This document shows positions 8,426 to 17,655 of a DNA stretch of 64,000 bases, in pieces. This stretch comes from Nemorincola sp044225795 (GTDB taxonomy: Bacteria > Bacteroidota > Bacteroidia > Chitinophagales > Chitinophagaceae). The notes beneath the pieces were generated by a model. That model did not search any database, was not told where the DNA came from, and worked only from the letters and a program-made list of their open reading frames with translations. How positions within the stretch are numbered: the first letter of the stretch is position 1; every line of letters begins with the position of its first letter. A program made the position numbers and the translations under genes. The stretch spans positions 310,001-374,000 of the forward strand of contig JBGAIF010000003.1 in NCBI GenBank assembly GCA_044225795.1, read 5' to 3'.

Positions 8426-10276
8426 TTAGTGAATTTCAGGTAACCTGTTTCCCCACATCCTGTATTTAACCTGTTTTCCACGCATTGTGTGTCTTCTTGT
8501 CGCTACATTCTTGTAGAGGATCTCAGGAGCCTGCATCACACAACGGAACCCGATGAAGCAATGAGATACATTTTGCAGCTCAAGATCACGGTAATAAGGA
8601 GTGAGCGAAGCAGGGTTGCCCATAAAGGATCCGCCACGAACTACTTTACGTTTCATAGCGTCTGCGTCTGTAGAATCTGCATCATATTGCAGGCAAGGGT
8701 TAAGGTCAGAAACAAAGGCATAAGTAGATGGGCTATAGGCGTCCATGACCCATTCAGCTACGTTGCCTTCCATATTATACAATCCGAACTCATTGGGAGC
8801 GAATGACATAACCGGTGTGGTAAGCGCAGATCCGTCTTCCCAGTATTCACCTTCATTTTGTTTGAAGTTCTCCAGCATGCCGTTAGGATCTTTATGTACC
8901 ACAGTACTGTCTACATAAGGACCTCCGAGGTCGCCTTCTGCACCTTGTCCTTTGTACTTGCCACCATATTTTGCCATTCCGAAACGGAAGTAGTCTGCAA
9001 GATAGTAGTTACCTCTCTTTGCCTTTCTTTTCCTTTCCAGGCGGTCTTCGCGGGCTGCCTGCTTAGCGCTGTCAACTGTACTTGTAGGCTTTGTTGCTGC
9101 AAGTGTTGCGGCGATCATAGAATCAGAGTGTGGGGTCATAGTAGTATCATGAGTCACCATTTTATCCAGTGAGTCAATGAGGGAATCCGGAGCTTCCAGC
9201 ATATCGTAATAACCCTCAGCGGCATATACCCATTGAGCTTCGCTCGGAAGGGTGTACGTGAGATGATAATACTTCATGTACGGAGGCATGATATTATAGC
9301 TTGTTTCAGCAATGCTACGCCAGTATGCAAACGCATTTGCCTGAACCCAGTCAACACCAACAACAGGATAATCATTGAATGGTGGCGCTGTAAAATAATT
9401 CTCAACATACAGATCCGTCTGCGCATTAGTGAGATCCTGCGACCAAACTGCTTCATTAGGATATATGTTTACAGGAACGGTCTTGTATTCCGCTTTCCTG
9501 CTCTTAACGTTATTGGGCTTCATGTATCTATAATTAAATACATAGAGTTCCCTCTTTACTTTACCATTTTCATCAAGCATCGGAGCTATCTTAGACTTGA
9601 TATCCTCATCCTTCGAGTTAAAGATCTTATTGTGGCTCACTTTAGCCCAATTGATACGCTTGCCTGTGATAGCAGGTTGATCTGCTGCCACAGTTGCAGG
9701 CATTGCAGATGTATCTGCTGGTGTAGCGGCCGGGGGCGGCGGCGCAGCTACAGTTCCTCCCGGGTTAAATCCGGATGTGTCAATAGACACAGGTGGAGGG
9801 GGCGTAGACGCAGAATTGTTGCTATTCTTATTATTGTTGTTGTTTGCGCTGTTATTATTGTCGGAATTGCTTGAACTGCCCGATTTACTTGAATTCTTAT
9901 CCGATTCTTCCAGAAAGTATTCATCATCTCTCAGATACTTAACAATGGCAATTGAGTCGATAACCCAGTTGGTGAACTGGCGATACTGCTCATTGGTAAC
10001 TTCTGTCTTATCAATAAAGAAAGAGGTCAGACTCACTTTCTTTATCGAGTTAGTATCAGACGCGGACTGATTGTATTTGATTTTTGTAGAACCACCCCTG
10101 ATGTACACCATTCCGGGAGGCGCATTTAGTGTCGAATATTTATAAGGAATCACCACCTTAGGAGTAGGCGGCGTCATGTTCTTGTACGTCTTCCCCTTAT
10201 TCTGAGCACTAGATAAAACTGATGATAAAACCGAAGGAACTAAAAATAATGTTATCAAGGTTTTATTAATGGGCAT
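8426..10276 (-). CDS. gldK: GldK/PorK, type IX outer-membrane ring protein with FGE-sulfatase fold
   Basis: A 616-residue protein with the formylglycine-generating-enzyme-like fold used by GldK: PGMVYIRGGS near 54, FFIDKTEVTNEQYRQF near 85, then FNDYPVVGVDWVQANAFAYWRS, YNMEGNVAEWVMDAYS and VVRGGSFMG near the end. GldK forms the periplasmic ring with GldN. Known GldK/PorK proteins are lipoproteins, but the N-terminus here ends its signal with SSVLSSAQ and has no cysteine. An in-frame TAA closely upstream excludes a longer start. A low-complexity insert rich in Ser, Asn and Pro (about 135-200) makes the protein longer than usual. First gene of the operon. Confidence 0.95.
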   Translation of the reverse strand: MPINKTLITLFLVPSVLSSVLSSAQNKGKTYKNMTPPTPKVVIPYKYSTLNAPPGMVYIRGGSTKIKYNQSASDTNSIKKVSLTSFFIDKTEVTNEQYRQFTNWVIDSIAIVKYLRDDEYFLEESDKNSSKSGSSSNSDNNNSANNNNNKNSNNSASTPPPPVSIDTSGFNPGGTVAAPPPPAATPADTSAMPATVAADQPAITGKRINWAKVSHNKIFNSKDEDIKSKIAPMLDENGKVKRELYVFNYRYMKPNNVKSRKAEYKTVPVNIYPNEAVWSQDLTNAQTDLYVENYFTAPPFNDYPVVGVDWVQANAFAYWRSIAETSYNIMPPYMKYYHLTYTLPSEAQWVYAAEGYYDMLEAPDSLIDSLDKMVTHDTTMTPHSDSMIAATLAATKPTSTVDSAKQAAREDRLERKRKAKRGNYYLADYFRFGMAKYGGKYKGQGAEGDLGGPYVDSTVVHKDPNGMLENFKQNEGEYWEDGSALTTPVMSFAPNEFGLYNMEGNVAEWVMDAYSPSTYAFVSDLNPCLQYDADSTDADAMKRKVVRGGSFMGNPASLTPYYRDLELQNVSHCFIGFRCVMQAPEILYKNVATRRHTMRGKQVKYRMWGNRLPEIH

Positions 10277-10296
10277 GTCTATCCGATTTTAAAAAT

Positions 10297-10326
10297 CAAA
10301 AATACAGTTTATAACTTATAACCAAA
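10297..10326 (-). promoter_or_regulatory. Promoter of the gldKLMN operon
   Basis: Minus-strand TTTG (10323-10326), an 18-base spacer, then TATTTTTG (10297-10304): a full match to the Bacteroidota sigma consensus. Predicted start near 10290, leader about 14 bases. Confidence 0.65.
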
Positions 10327-10367
10327 CTACAATTTACTAACAATTCTTAATTACTTAACTGATACAT

Positions 10368-10407
10368 AAAAAAACGGCAATAGCACATGCTACTGTCTGT
10401 TTTTTTA
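10368..10407. terminator. Possible intrinsic terminator in the pfkA-gldK spacer
   Basis: Seven A and seven T flank an imperfect hairpin (CGGCAATAGC against GCTACTGTCTG, one bulge and one mismatch). It lies far (about 350 bases) from the pfkA stop, so the assignment is weak. Confidence 0.4.
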
Positions 10408-10756
10408 TGCCCGACTCCCACTACCCAAAACCTTTATATAGGGTTTATTATTTATAAGCTAAAAAAAATCGTTAGTTTAACGTTAACTAATTTGCGTAAA
10501 GATAATTAACTTCTTGAATTAGCAAAAACATTTTCACTAAGTTAAAATAAATATCATAATATATTTGTGCTAATATGGCTTATCTGAATCTTATGGAAAT
10601 CAGCACTGATAAATATTATAGCAATAATATTTAATATAAATATTCAGAAAAATAAATTTATATTAGTTAAATAAAATTGTAAAAATCGCCTTTTTTAATT
10701 AACATACTGATTGTGAGTTGATAACAAATAGATTGCTTTTTACGAAAAAATACAAT

Positions 10757-11737
10757 TTATGAAGAAAGCACGTTCACCATTTCCAGCATATCTTTTTCTA
10801 TAGGGGTATTTCCTTTTATAACGTTCGCAAATGATGTGAATACTATATTATTATTTATTATGCCTGCCATTGACTGGGTGATACCAGAAATAAGCGCATT
10901 AACAGATGCATAACCAAGGCGGCTGGCTAATATCCTGTCCGCATAAGTAGGGGAGCCTCCTCGCTGAATGTGCCCGAGTACACAAGTGCGAATATCAAGA
11001 AGCGGGAATTCTTTCTGTATTCGTTCATGAACTTCCTTACCGCCTCCGAAATCATCACCTTCCGCTACCACTATAATATGAACACTTTTCTTTCTCCTTT
11101 CATCATCGGCTATTTTTTTAAGCACTGTATCCATATTGGTCTGTGTTTCTGGTATCAATATGTCCTCGGCGCCACACGATAGGCCACTGTTCAAAGCTAT
11201 ATAACCCGCATCGCGACCCATCACTTCCACTATGAACAAACGGTCATGCGCCTCAGCGGTATCCTTTATCTTATCTATAGCCTCCATGGCCGTATTGACT
11301 GCTGTGTCAAAGCCAATCGTGAAATCAGACCCTGAGAGATCTTTATCTATTGTGCCGGGCATACCGATAGCTGGAATGGAATATTTCTCGAAGAAGGCTA
11401 CTGCGCCTCTGAAAGTGCCGTCGCCACCTATGAGCACCAGTCCGTCAATATTGTGCCGGCAGATCTGTTCATAGGCTTTCTGCATACCTTCAGCAGTCAT
11501 GAATTCCTTTGACCGGGCTGTTTTAAGAATGGTACCGCCACGCTGTATGATATTGGATACATCTGTAGTATCCATTTTATAGATATCACCTTCTATCATG
11601 CCTTTGTATCCATGCCGTATGCCATATACATTGAGCCCGTTATAAATGCCTGTTCGTACTACTGCCCGTATCGCTGCATTCATACCTGGGCTGTCGCCGC
11701 CCGACGTAAGGATGCCGATGTTCTTTATGTTACTCAT
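10757..11737 (-). CDS. pfkA: ATP-dependent 6-phosphofructokinase
   Basis: A 326-residue enzyme that phosphorylates fructose 6-phosphate to fructose 1,6-bisphosphate in glycolysis. GGDSPGMNA at 13-21 and GGDGT at 104-108 bind the nucleotide; PGTIDKD at 127-133 carries the catalytic Asp131. Glycine at the first of these positions (GGDG) and in PGTID is the ATP-type signature; PPi-dependent enzymes have Asp and Lys there. MGRDAGYIA and HIQRGGSPTYADR complete the sugar-phosphate and subunit contacts. Length is normal. Transcribed alone, back to back with a secreted TPR-like gene. Confidence 0.95.
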   Translation of the reverse strand: MSNIKNIGILTSGGDSPGMNAAIRAVVRTGIYNGLNVYGIRHGYKGMIEGDIYKMDTTDVSNIIQRGGTILKTARSKEFMTAEGMQKAYEQICRHNIDGLVLIGGDGTFRGAVAFFEKYSIPAIGMPGTIDKDLSGSDFTIGFDTAVNTAMEAIDKIKDTAEAHDRLFIVEVMGRDAGYIALNSGLSCGAEDILIPETQTNMDTVLKKIADDERRKKSVHIIVVAEGDDFGGGKEVHERIQKEFPLLDIRTCVLGHIQRGGSPTYADRILASRLGYASVNALISGITQSMAGIINNNIVFTSFANVIKGNTPIEKDMLEMVNVLSS

Positions 11738-11794
11738 AGTTAATAATTGTGGAGCGCATTGGCCCTGTTCGTCACAAAGTTATAATTTCGTTTC

Positions 11795-12859
11795 GTGCAA
11801 AAGAGTTTGAAAAAAATATTCCTGGTTGGTACCCTTCTGCTGTTTTGTTTTTGCGCAAATGCACAAGTGAAGTGGCCGTCTGCTGAGATAGCTCAAATGT
11901 ACAAGCGGGCACTTGAGTACATGGACCGTGGTGATAACAACAATGCGCAGATCGTATTGCTGCAGATGTCAAAACTCGTTCCTGATAATGTAGCTGTTAA
12001 AATAGCATTGGGTGTCGTTTATTATCGTGAGGGCGATCCTGGAAATGCAGAGGAAATTCTTAAGGAGGCAGTCTCCATGAATGGCACCATGGACACCACA
12101 TATTATTTATTGAGCCACGTTCAGGATATATCCGGAAAGATAAGAAGTGCAAAGATAACTGCGCAAAGTGGCTTGCAGAAATTTCCCGGATCCGGTTTGT
12201 TGCATCACCAGTTAGGTGCCGTGTACTTTCATGCAGATAATTATGACGCTGCGCTCGGCGCATGGCTAACCGGTATAACAAAGGTGCCTGACTATGCGGA
12301 TAATTATGTAGATGCAGCGCGGGTATATTTTCGTACCAGTGATGTACTGTGGGGATTACTGTTGTCCGAGATGTATTTGTTTATGCCGCACGACACTGCG
12401 CGTGATGAGCAAATAAAAGATTCGTTGTTCAAAGGATATAAAACATTCTTTGAGCAGTTGGCTCAAAAGAACTATGATGAGAAGAAGAAAAGTAGTGACC
12501 GTTTCGATAAGGCTGTACATGATGTATATATGAAGCTGACACCGGTAGTAAGCGATGGTATTACCACCGATAATCTCATTATGGTGAGAACAAGGTTTCT
12601 TATGGAGTGGTTCAGTAAATATGATAAACTATTCTCCTGTACATTATTCCGCTACCAGGATGAGTTGATAAGGAACGGTAAATTTGAGATATGTAACCAG
12701 TGGTTATTTGGCAAAACAGAAAGCAGATCCATGTTCGAAGCATGGAATAAATTTCATGAGGGAGATATCGACAGATTCCTGAAATGGCTGTCGGCTAACC
12801 GTTACAGGCCGGCAATATCAGATATACTGAACAACCCCGACCTGCCGAAAGACAAATGA
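11795..12859 (+). CDS. Secreted TPR-repeat protein
   Basis: 354 residues from a GTG start; a TTG four codons later is an alternative. The N-terminus is a signal peptide ending CANAQ. TPR-like helical pairs run from about 30 to 190 (YKRALEYMDRGDNNNAQIVLLQMSKLVPDNV, split by typical G/A/Y positions; LGVVYYREGDPGNAEEIL; LGAVYFHADNYDAAL). The C-terminal 150 residues are helical, charged and unassigned. Likely a periplasmic or outer-membrane-attached protein-protein adaptor. Its 5' end lies 57 bases from the divergent pfkA. Confidence 0.7.
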   Translation: MQKSLKKIFLVGTLLLFCFCANAQVKWPSAEIAQMYKRALEYMDRGDNNNAQIVLLQMSKLVPDNVAVKIALGVVYYREGDPGNAEEILKEAVSMNGTMDTTYYLLSHVQDISGKIRSAKITAQSGLQKFPGSGLLHHQLGAVYFHADNYDAALGAWLTGITKVPDYADNYVDAARVYFRTSDVLWGLLLSEMYLFMPHDTARDEQIKDSLFKGYKTFFEQLAQKNYDEKKKSSDRFDKAVHDVYMKLTPVVSDGITTDNLIMVRTRFLMEWFSKYDKLFSCTLFRYQDELIRNGKFEICNQWLFGKTESRSMFEAWNKFHEGDIDRFLKWLSANRYRPAISDILNNPDLPKDK

Positions 12860-12967
12860 TCCGGCCTTAATGGTATTTAAAAGTTAAAATGTTGTTGTCA
12901 TTCGGATATGGAAGGCAAATAAACTATTTTTGTTGCCTTACATATATTATTAAGTCGTTTTATAACC

Positions 12968-14359
12968 ATGGGTTTCAATATAAAGAATAAGGTTGTTGTG
13001 TATAAGGTGTGTTTACTTGTCATTGGTCTTTGTGGCTTCGCTACGGTCAGGGCACAGGAGAGCCTCGATAAGATAATCACCATCATGGGCCGCAACAGGG
13101 TGATATTGAGATCGGAACTGGAAATGGAATATGCGCAGGCTCGTCAGCAGGATGCCAGGTTTGGAGACTCTGCCCGCTGCCTCATATTACAGCAGATGAT
13201 ATTGCAGAAGATGTTGCTGGAGCAGGCCGAGCGTGACAGTGTGATGGTTACTGATGAGGATGTTGACGGACAGTTGGATAACCGCTTGCGTTACTTCATT
13301 CAGCAGTTTGGTTCTAAAGAGCGGCTGGAGCAAATGACGGGTAAGACCATCTACCAGATGAAGGAGGAATTCAGGGATAAGATAAAGGAGCAGATGGTAG
13401 CGGAAAAGATGCGCAATACCATCCTGGAAAATACCAAGATATCGCCTTCTGAGGTAAGCGCATTCTATAAAAAGATCCCTGTTGACAGTTTACCTTTTTT
13501 CCCGGCTACACTCGAGGTCGGGCAGATAGTGGTTGATCCGCCCATCAGCCAGGAGATGCTCGATTATGCGCATACCAAACTGGATGGTATAAGGAATGAG
13601 ATCATCAAGGGCGAGAAGACTTTTGAACAGGCGGCCGGTATATACAGTGACGACCCCGGTAGCCGCGACAATGGTGGCCGTTATGACGGTGTAACGCGTA
13701 ATGGTGGCTTTGCCCCTGAGTTTGTTGCGGCAGCTTTCAAACTACAGAATGGTGAGATATCGCCGATCATCAAAACTAAATTTGGTTACCATATCATACA
13801 AATGGTGCAACGCAAGGGCGATGAGGTGGACCTGAGGCACATACTGGTACGACCTGAAGTAACGTCCATTGACTTTCAAACTGCTCTAAACAAACTGGAC
13901 AGCATTCGCAACCTGCTCGTAACCGGTAAAATAACTTTCCCCGAAGCGGTTGGTAAGTTCTCGACTGATGAAGGCGCAAAACGCACCGGTGGTATGATCG
14001 CAGATCCTGTAACAGGCAACACATTGCTGGATATGACAAAGCTGGATGCCGGAATGGTACAACTGCTCGATACTTTGAAAGTAGGTGATTATTCTGCCTC
14101 GCACATTTTTCTTACAGATATGCGCGAACGTTCCTGCCGTATCGTATATCTCAGGAGCCGCACTTCCCCGCACAAGGCCAATCTGAGAGAAGATTACAAC
14201 AAGATACAGGATGTGGCATTGGAACAGAAGAAACAGGTTAAGCTCCAGGATTGGATCAAGGGTAAGTTACCTACCTTCTTCTTGTGGATTGCCCCGGAAT
14301 ACCGTACCTGCGATGTGATACGTGACTGGAAGATGAACACCGAAGCAGTGATGGAATAG
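12968..14359 (+). CDS. SurA-like periplasmic peptidylprolyl isomerase/chaperone
   Basis: 463 residues with a signal peptide ending TVRAQ, a SurA N-terminal helical domain (about 33-170) and two parvulin domains. The first parvulin has LEVGQIVV, FEQAAGIYSDDPGSRDNGG, FGYHIIQMV (about 185-280). The second, DLRHILVRP to about 395, is less regular. The C-terminal tail (DWIKGKLPTFF) packs against the N-domain in the family. It would help outer-membrane barrels fold. A TATTTTTG element upstream may be its -10-like box. The stop codon lies one base from the stop of the convergent nnrDE gene. Confidence 0.88.
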   Translation: MGFNIKNKVVVYKVCLLVIGLCGFATVRAQESLDKIITIMGRNRVILRSELEMEYAQARQQDARFGDSARCLILQQMILQKMLLEQAERDSVMVTDEDVDGQLDNRLRYFIQQFGSKERLEQMTGKTIYQMKEEFRDKIKEQMVAEKMRNTILENTKISPSEVSAFYKKIPVDSLPFFPATLEVGQIVVDPPISQEMLDYAHTKLDGIRNEIIKGEKTFEQAAGIYSDDPGSRDNGGRYDGVTRNGGFAPEFVAAAFKLQNGEISPIIKTKFGYHIIQMVQRKGDEVDLRHILVRPEVTSIDFQTALNKLDSIRNLLVTGKITFPEAVGKFSTDEGAKRTGGMIADPVTGNTLLDMTKLDAGMVQLLDTLKVGDYSASHIFLTDMRERSCRIVYLRSRTSPHKANLREDYNKIQDVALEQKKQVKLQDWIKGKLPTFFLWIAPEYRTCDVIRDWKMNTEAVME

Positions 14360-14360
14360 C

Positions 14361-15869
14361 TTACTGCAGGGTAAGAAACGCCCGTCCTATATTATTGACC
14401 ACATCTCCGGCTATCAGCGATTCCTCGGATATTTCTTTAGCGGCTATATCGCCTGCCAGTCCGTGCAGATATACCCCCATTATGCACGCATCTTCAGGAG
14501 CATATCCCTGCGCCATGAGCCCGGTGATGATGCCGGTAAGCACATCTCCGCAACCTCCTGTGGCCATACCTGCATTGCCAGTCATATTGTAAGAACATTC
14601 ACCCTGTGAATTGATAATGGCAGTATGATGCCCCTTCAATACAATGTTGATGTTGTATCTCATGGCTTGTATGCGCGCATGGTCCACTTGTATCATGCTG
14701 TTTGTATTCTCACCGAATAGTCTCGCAAATTCTTTGGGGTGGGGTGTGAGCACAGAGCCTTTGGGCAGTTTTGCCAGCAGGTCCGGTTGCGATGAGATAA
14801 TATTCAGCGCGTCTGCATCTATCACCATGGGAATGTTGCAGGTGTCCAGCAGGTCGGCCATCGCCTTTGCGGATTTTACATCAGTGCCCATGCCGGGCCC
14901 GATACCTATCGCGTTTATTTTTTCAATGGTATCTATGCGTTCCAGTATGCGGTCGCCGTTGGTGATACACATAGCCTCAGGCACTGTTGTCTGTATGATC
15001 GTGTAACCGCACCCCGGAACGAGAGCTGTTGCAAGTCCACAGCCGGCACGCAGTGCGGCCTTTGTGGCAAGTGACATCGCGCCCATCTTGCCATAAGACC
15101 CGCCAGCCATCAGCACACTGCCATAGGTCCCTTTGTGCGCAAACGGAATGCGGGGTTTGTATATAGCGGCTGCATCGCTTTGTTCAATAGTACTGAACTG
15201 AGAGTGAGTAGCATCGATAAATGTTTGGTCGAGTCCGATATCGAGGAGGTGCACATTACCCGCATATGAAGCTGCTTCGGGATGCAGGAAGCTTCTTTTT
15301 AGAAACTGGAAGCTAAGTGTATCCGATGCTTTGATCACCGCTGCTCCTTCGTCAGGAAGTACGTCAGCAGGCAGCCCGCTGGGGATATCAATGGCTATTC
15401 TCCGGTTGGGTAGTTGATTCACATGATTGATGAAGGTAGCCACCCAGCCTTGAGTAGGCCGGCTGAGGCCTGTACCGAGTATCGCGTCTATGATGACGAT
15501 CTGCTGCGGTATATCAGTGATGAAAGTGTCAGGCTCCACAAAGCTCACCAGGTCACGTCCCATGCTCTGTAGTCGCCGTAGATTACTGTCGCAGTCCGGA
15601 GATAGCTCCTTGCTGAACCGTAGTACAAAGGCCTTTATTCCGTATCCTTTCTGACTCAGTAACCTGGTGATGGCCAGCCCGTCCCCGCCGTTATTACCGG
15701 GGCCGCACAGTACAACGAACAATGTCTCTTTTGGAAAGTTATCCTTTAACCATGATACACATTTTCCTGCGGCACGTTCCATCAGGTCTTCTGATGACAT
15801 GCCTGCTGCGCGAATGGTATAAGCATCGCACGCCCGTATCTGTGCCGCGGAGAATATCTTCACGTACAC
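14361..15869 (-). CDS. nnrDE: Bifunctional NAD(P)H-hydrate epimerase / ADP-dependent dehydratase
   Basis: 502 residues joining the two NAD(P)HX repair activities. The N-terminal YjeF_N epimerase (about 1-215) has VVLCGPGNNGGDGL and AIDIPSGLPAD. The C-terminal ribokinase-like dehydratase (about 225-500) has GTYGSVLMAGGSYGKMGA, IGIGPGMG, VIDADAL, VLTPHPKEFARL and NAGMATGGCGDVLTG, the last carrying the catalytic Asp. It recovers hydrated NADH and NADPH in the cytoplasm. The gene starts with an ATG at 15869 and ends one base short of the surA-like stop. Confidence 0.95.
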   Translation of the reverse strand: MYVKIFSAAQIRACDAYTIRAAGMSSEDLMERAAGKCVSWLKDNFPKETLFVVLCGPGNNGGDGLAITRLLSQKGYGIKAFVLRFSKELSPDCDSNLRRLQSMGRDLVSFVEPDTFITDIPQQIVIIDAILGTGLSRPTQGWVATFINHVNQLPNRRIAIDIPSGLPADVLPDEGAAVIKASDTLSFQFLKRSFLHPEAASYAGNVHLLDIGLDQTFIDATHSQFSTIEQSDAAAIYKPRIPFAHKGTYGSVLMAGGSYGKMGAMSLATKAALRAGCGLATALVPGCGYTIIQTTVPEAMCITNGDRILERIDTIEKINAIGIGPGMGTDVKSAKAMADLLDTCNIPMVIDADALNIISSQPDLLAKLPKGSVLTPHPKEFARLFGENTNSMIQVDHARIQAMRYNINIVLKGHHTAIINSQGECSYNMTGNAGMATGGCGDVLTGIITGLMAQGYAPEDACIMGVYLHGLAGDIAAKEISEESLIAGDVVNNIGRAFLTLQ

Positions 15870-15979
15870 TAAATTATACTTTTCAGATCAATTAGCCTAT
15901 GACAAAGGTTAGGTTTACATAAAATGTGGGGCAGAACTATGCCGGCTGTAATTGTTTCTTTAAACTTGCACAGGAGCGG

Positions 15980-16417
15980 TCAATAGTCAATGACCTGGTG
16001 CAAATGATGCTCCATATGCACGATATAGTCTTCTATCAGCCAGTGCAGTGTTACTTTTTGTTCGGTCTGGCATAAGCGGGACAGAAGTGACTCCGGTATG
16101 CGTTTTATCAGTTCCAGCAGGTGCCGGTTATACATTTCCCAGGTATGGACCACATGTTTGCTATCCATATCCTGGTAGTAGCTGTAAAAGTTCCAGTTGT
16201 TCTGGTCATATCTGATCGCAGGTATGTCTTCAAATTGCACACGTACAAATCGCTGATGATTATTGGCCGCGCTGTCGATCAGGTGGCCTACGATCTCTTT
16301 CTTACTCCATTTCTCAGGTGACACTTTATAACTGAATGTTTTCTCAGCCATCTGCATCATCTTATCCGGGAGCGTATCTACAAGGTATTCGAGCCGTTCA
16401 ATAGTAGTTGTGAGCAT
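15980..16417 (-). CDS. DinB-family metal-binding four-helix protein
   Basis: A 145-residue protein of the DinB/YfiT-like superfamily. The first helix pair has WSKKEIVGHLIDSAANNHQRF (split by its conserved His46-like position) and the last helix ends YIVHMEHHLHQVI. These histidines form the usual three-His metal site. Members act as thiol-dependent transferases or have unknown roles. It lies 7 bases after the beta-lactamase gene on the same strand and is probably cotranscribed with it. Confidence 0.82.
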   Translation of the reverse strand: MLTTTIERLEYLVDTLPDKMMQMAEKTFSYKVSPEKWSKKEIVGHLIDSAANNHQRFVRVQFEDIPAIRYDQNNWNFYSYYQDMDSKHVVHTWEMYNRHLLELIKRIPESLLSRLCQTEQKVTLHWLIEDYIVHMEHHLHQVIDY

Positions 16418-16424
16418 TGCGGTA

Positions 16425-17333
16425 TTATTTATTGCCGGTATAATTATCCCAGATCACCTTAGATAATTCCGATATCGTTTTTTCGCCTGTTTCCGGGTTG
16501 CCACGAAAATCAGAAACATACACGACGAGGGCATAATGCTTCCCGTTGGGTAATGTAACGATACCTACATCATTTGTAGCAGCAGTTATGCCTTTCTCCG
16601 TGTACGATGTGCCGGTTTTGTGCGCCACTACAGTATTCTTTGGCAGCAGCCCCATGATCCGGTTCGGAGAATTCTCACTCCTGGTCATCATATCCATGAG
16701 CAGCGCATTACTTTTTTTAGAAAGCGTATTGCCGTCAAATAATAGTTGTAACAACTTTGCCATAGCTACAGGTTGAGAGCGATTGTTGTATTGTGTGCTC
16801 AGCACCTTGTGCATTTCCGCTTCTGTTGCGGCAATATCAATGCCTGTTATACCAAGACTGTGGATATAATCGCTTGTGGCCTGTGTACCCCCTGCCAGCC
16901 AGAACAACACATCACATGCGTTGTTGTCGCTTTTGCTGACGCAATACCTGAGCAGGTCTGCAAGGGATATTTCTATATCCTGGTCGGGATAGTCTTTAAG
17001 CATGGGGCTCCACGTTTCCTTATCCAGTGTCCCCTTGGCAATGTTTATACTTTGAGAAAGAGACAACTGGCCCTTATCCACTTTATGAAGAATGAACATC
17101 GCGAGGGGAAATTTGTACACGCTCTGCATCGGGAAATATTTATACCCGTTCAGGTTCATCGTATCTGTAAAGTCCAGTCCCAGGACAGCGACACCTGTTT
17201 TGCCATGCACTGTACCTGCGACCTTTTTGATATTTTTCTTTACCGCTTCATTCAGATCTTTTCCTGATACTGAAGTACTGGCTGCAGATGCCAGCAAAAA
17301 GATCGTTCCGATTATTACCGCGTTTTTCTTCAT
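16425..17333 (-). CDS. Class A beta-lactamase, subclass A2 (CfxA/PER-like)
   Basis: 302 residues from an ATG that gives a clean signal peptide (MKKNAVIIGTIFLLAS...); the longer frame to 17411 adds 26 residues without signal character. Motifs: FPMQSVYKF with the catalytic Ser-x-x-Lys, SKSDNNACD (SDN loop), TEAEMH in the omega-loop position with the general-base Glu, and HKTGTS (KTG). The EAEMH form and QYNNRSQP that follows are typical of A2 enzymes such as CfxA, CepA and PER, many of them cephalosporinases. Context is chromosomal housekeeping with no mobile element, so it looks intrinsic. Substrate range cannot be read from sequence. Confidence 0.92.
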   Translation of the reverse strand: MKKNAVIIGTIFLLASAASTSVSGKDLNEAVKKNIKKVAGTVHGKTGVAVLGLDFTDTMNLNGYKYFPMQSVYKFPLAMFILHKVDKGQLSLSQSINIAKGTLDKETWSPMLKDYPDQDIEISLADLLRYCVSKSDNNACDVLFWLAGGTQATSDYIHSLGITGIDIAATEAEMHKVLSTQYNNRSQPVAMAKLLQLLFDGNTLSKKSNALLMDMMTRSENSPNRIMGLLPKNTVVAHKTGTSYTEKGITAATNDVGIVTLPNGKHYALVVYVSDFRGNPETGEKTISELSKVIWDNYTGNK

Positions 17334-17655
17334 GATGATGCAATTTAGAAAACAATCGGTTCTCAGGAATAGTAACTTGGAGTGAACAGACAAATTATCT
17401 GGACTGGCCATTTCTTAATTTATAGTTGCTACGCTGCAATTATATTGATCTTTATTAGTTGCGTTCCGGAATATTGCCAGGTATTATTGTCGTATGCAAT
17501 ATTTTGTGGCCAATAGCGTTTTTACCTAATCCAGCCAGCAGAATAGATTAAGTTTTTTTATTTACTTGGGGCAAATGAAGCTTTTGTTGCCATTAACTAA
17601 TTGTAACAAGCCTTGCCGATATCCAAATAAGCTTTAAATTGCATGTCCTGATCTT

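Larger units (their letters stand above)
10277..10756. other. AT-rich intergenic region between pfkA and gldK
   Basis: This 480-base spacer has no convincing gene. It holds the gldK promoter at the left, an A/T-flanked hairpin near 10370-10408, and strongly AT-rich sequence from 10480 to 10756 with nothing else recognisable. Confidence 0.6.

Noticed and set aside
9233..9874. 213-codon plus-strand frame ending in Arg and hydrophobic runs
   Set aside because: Antisense to gldK; the runs come from its low-complexity insert.
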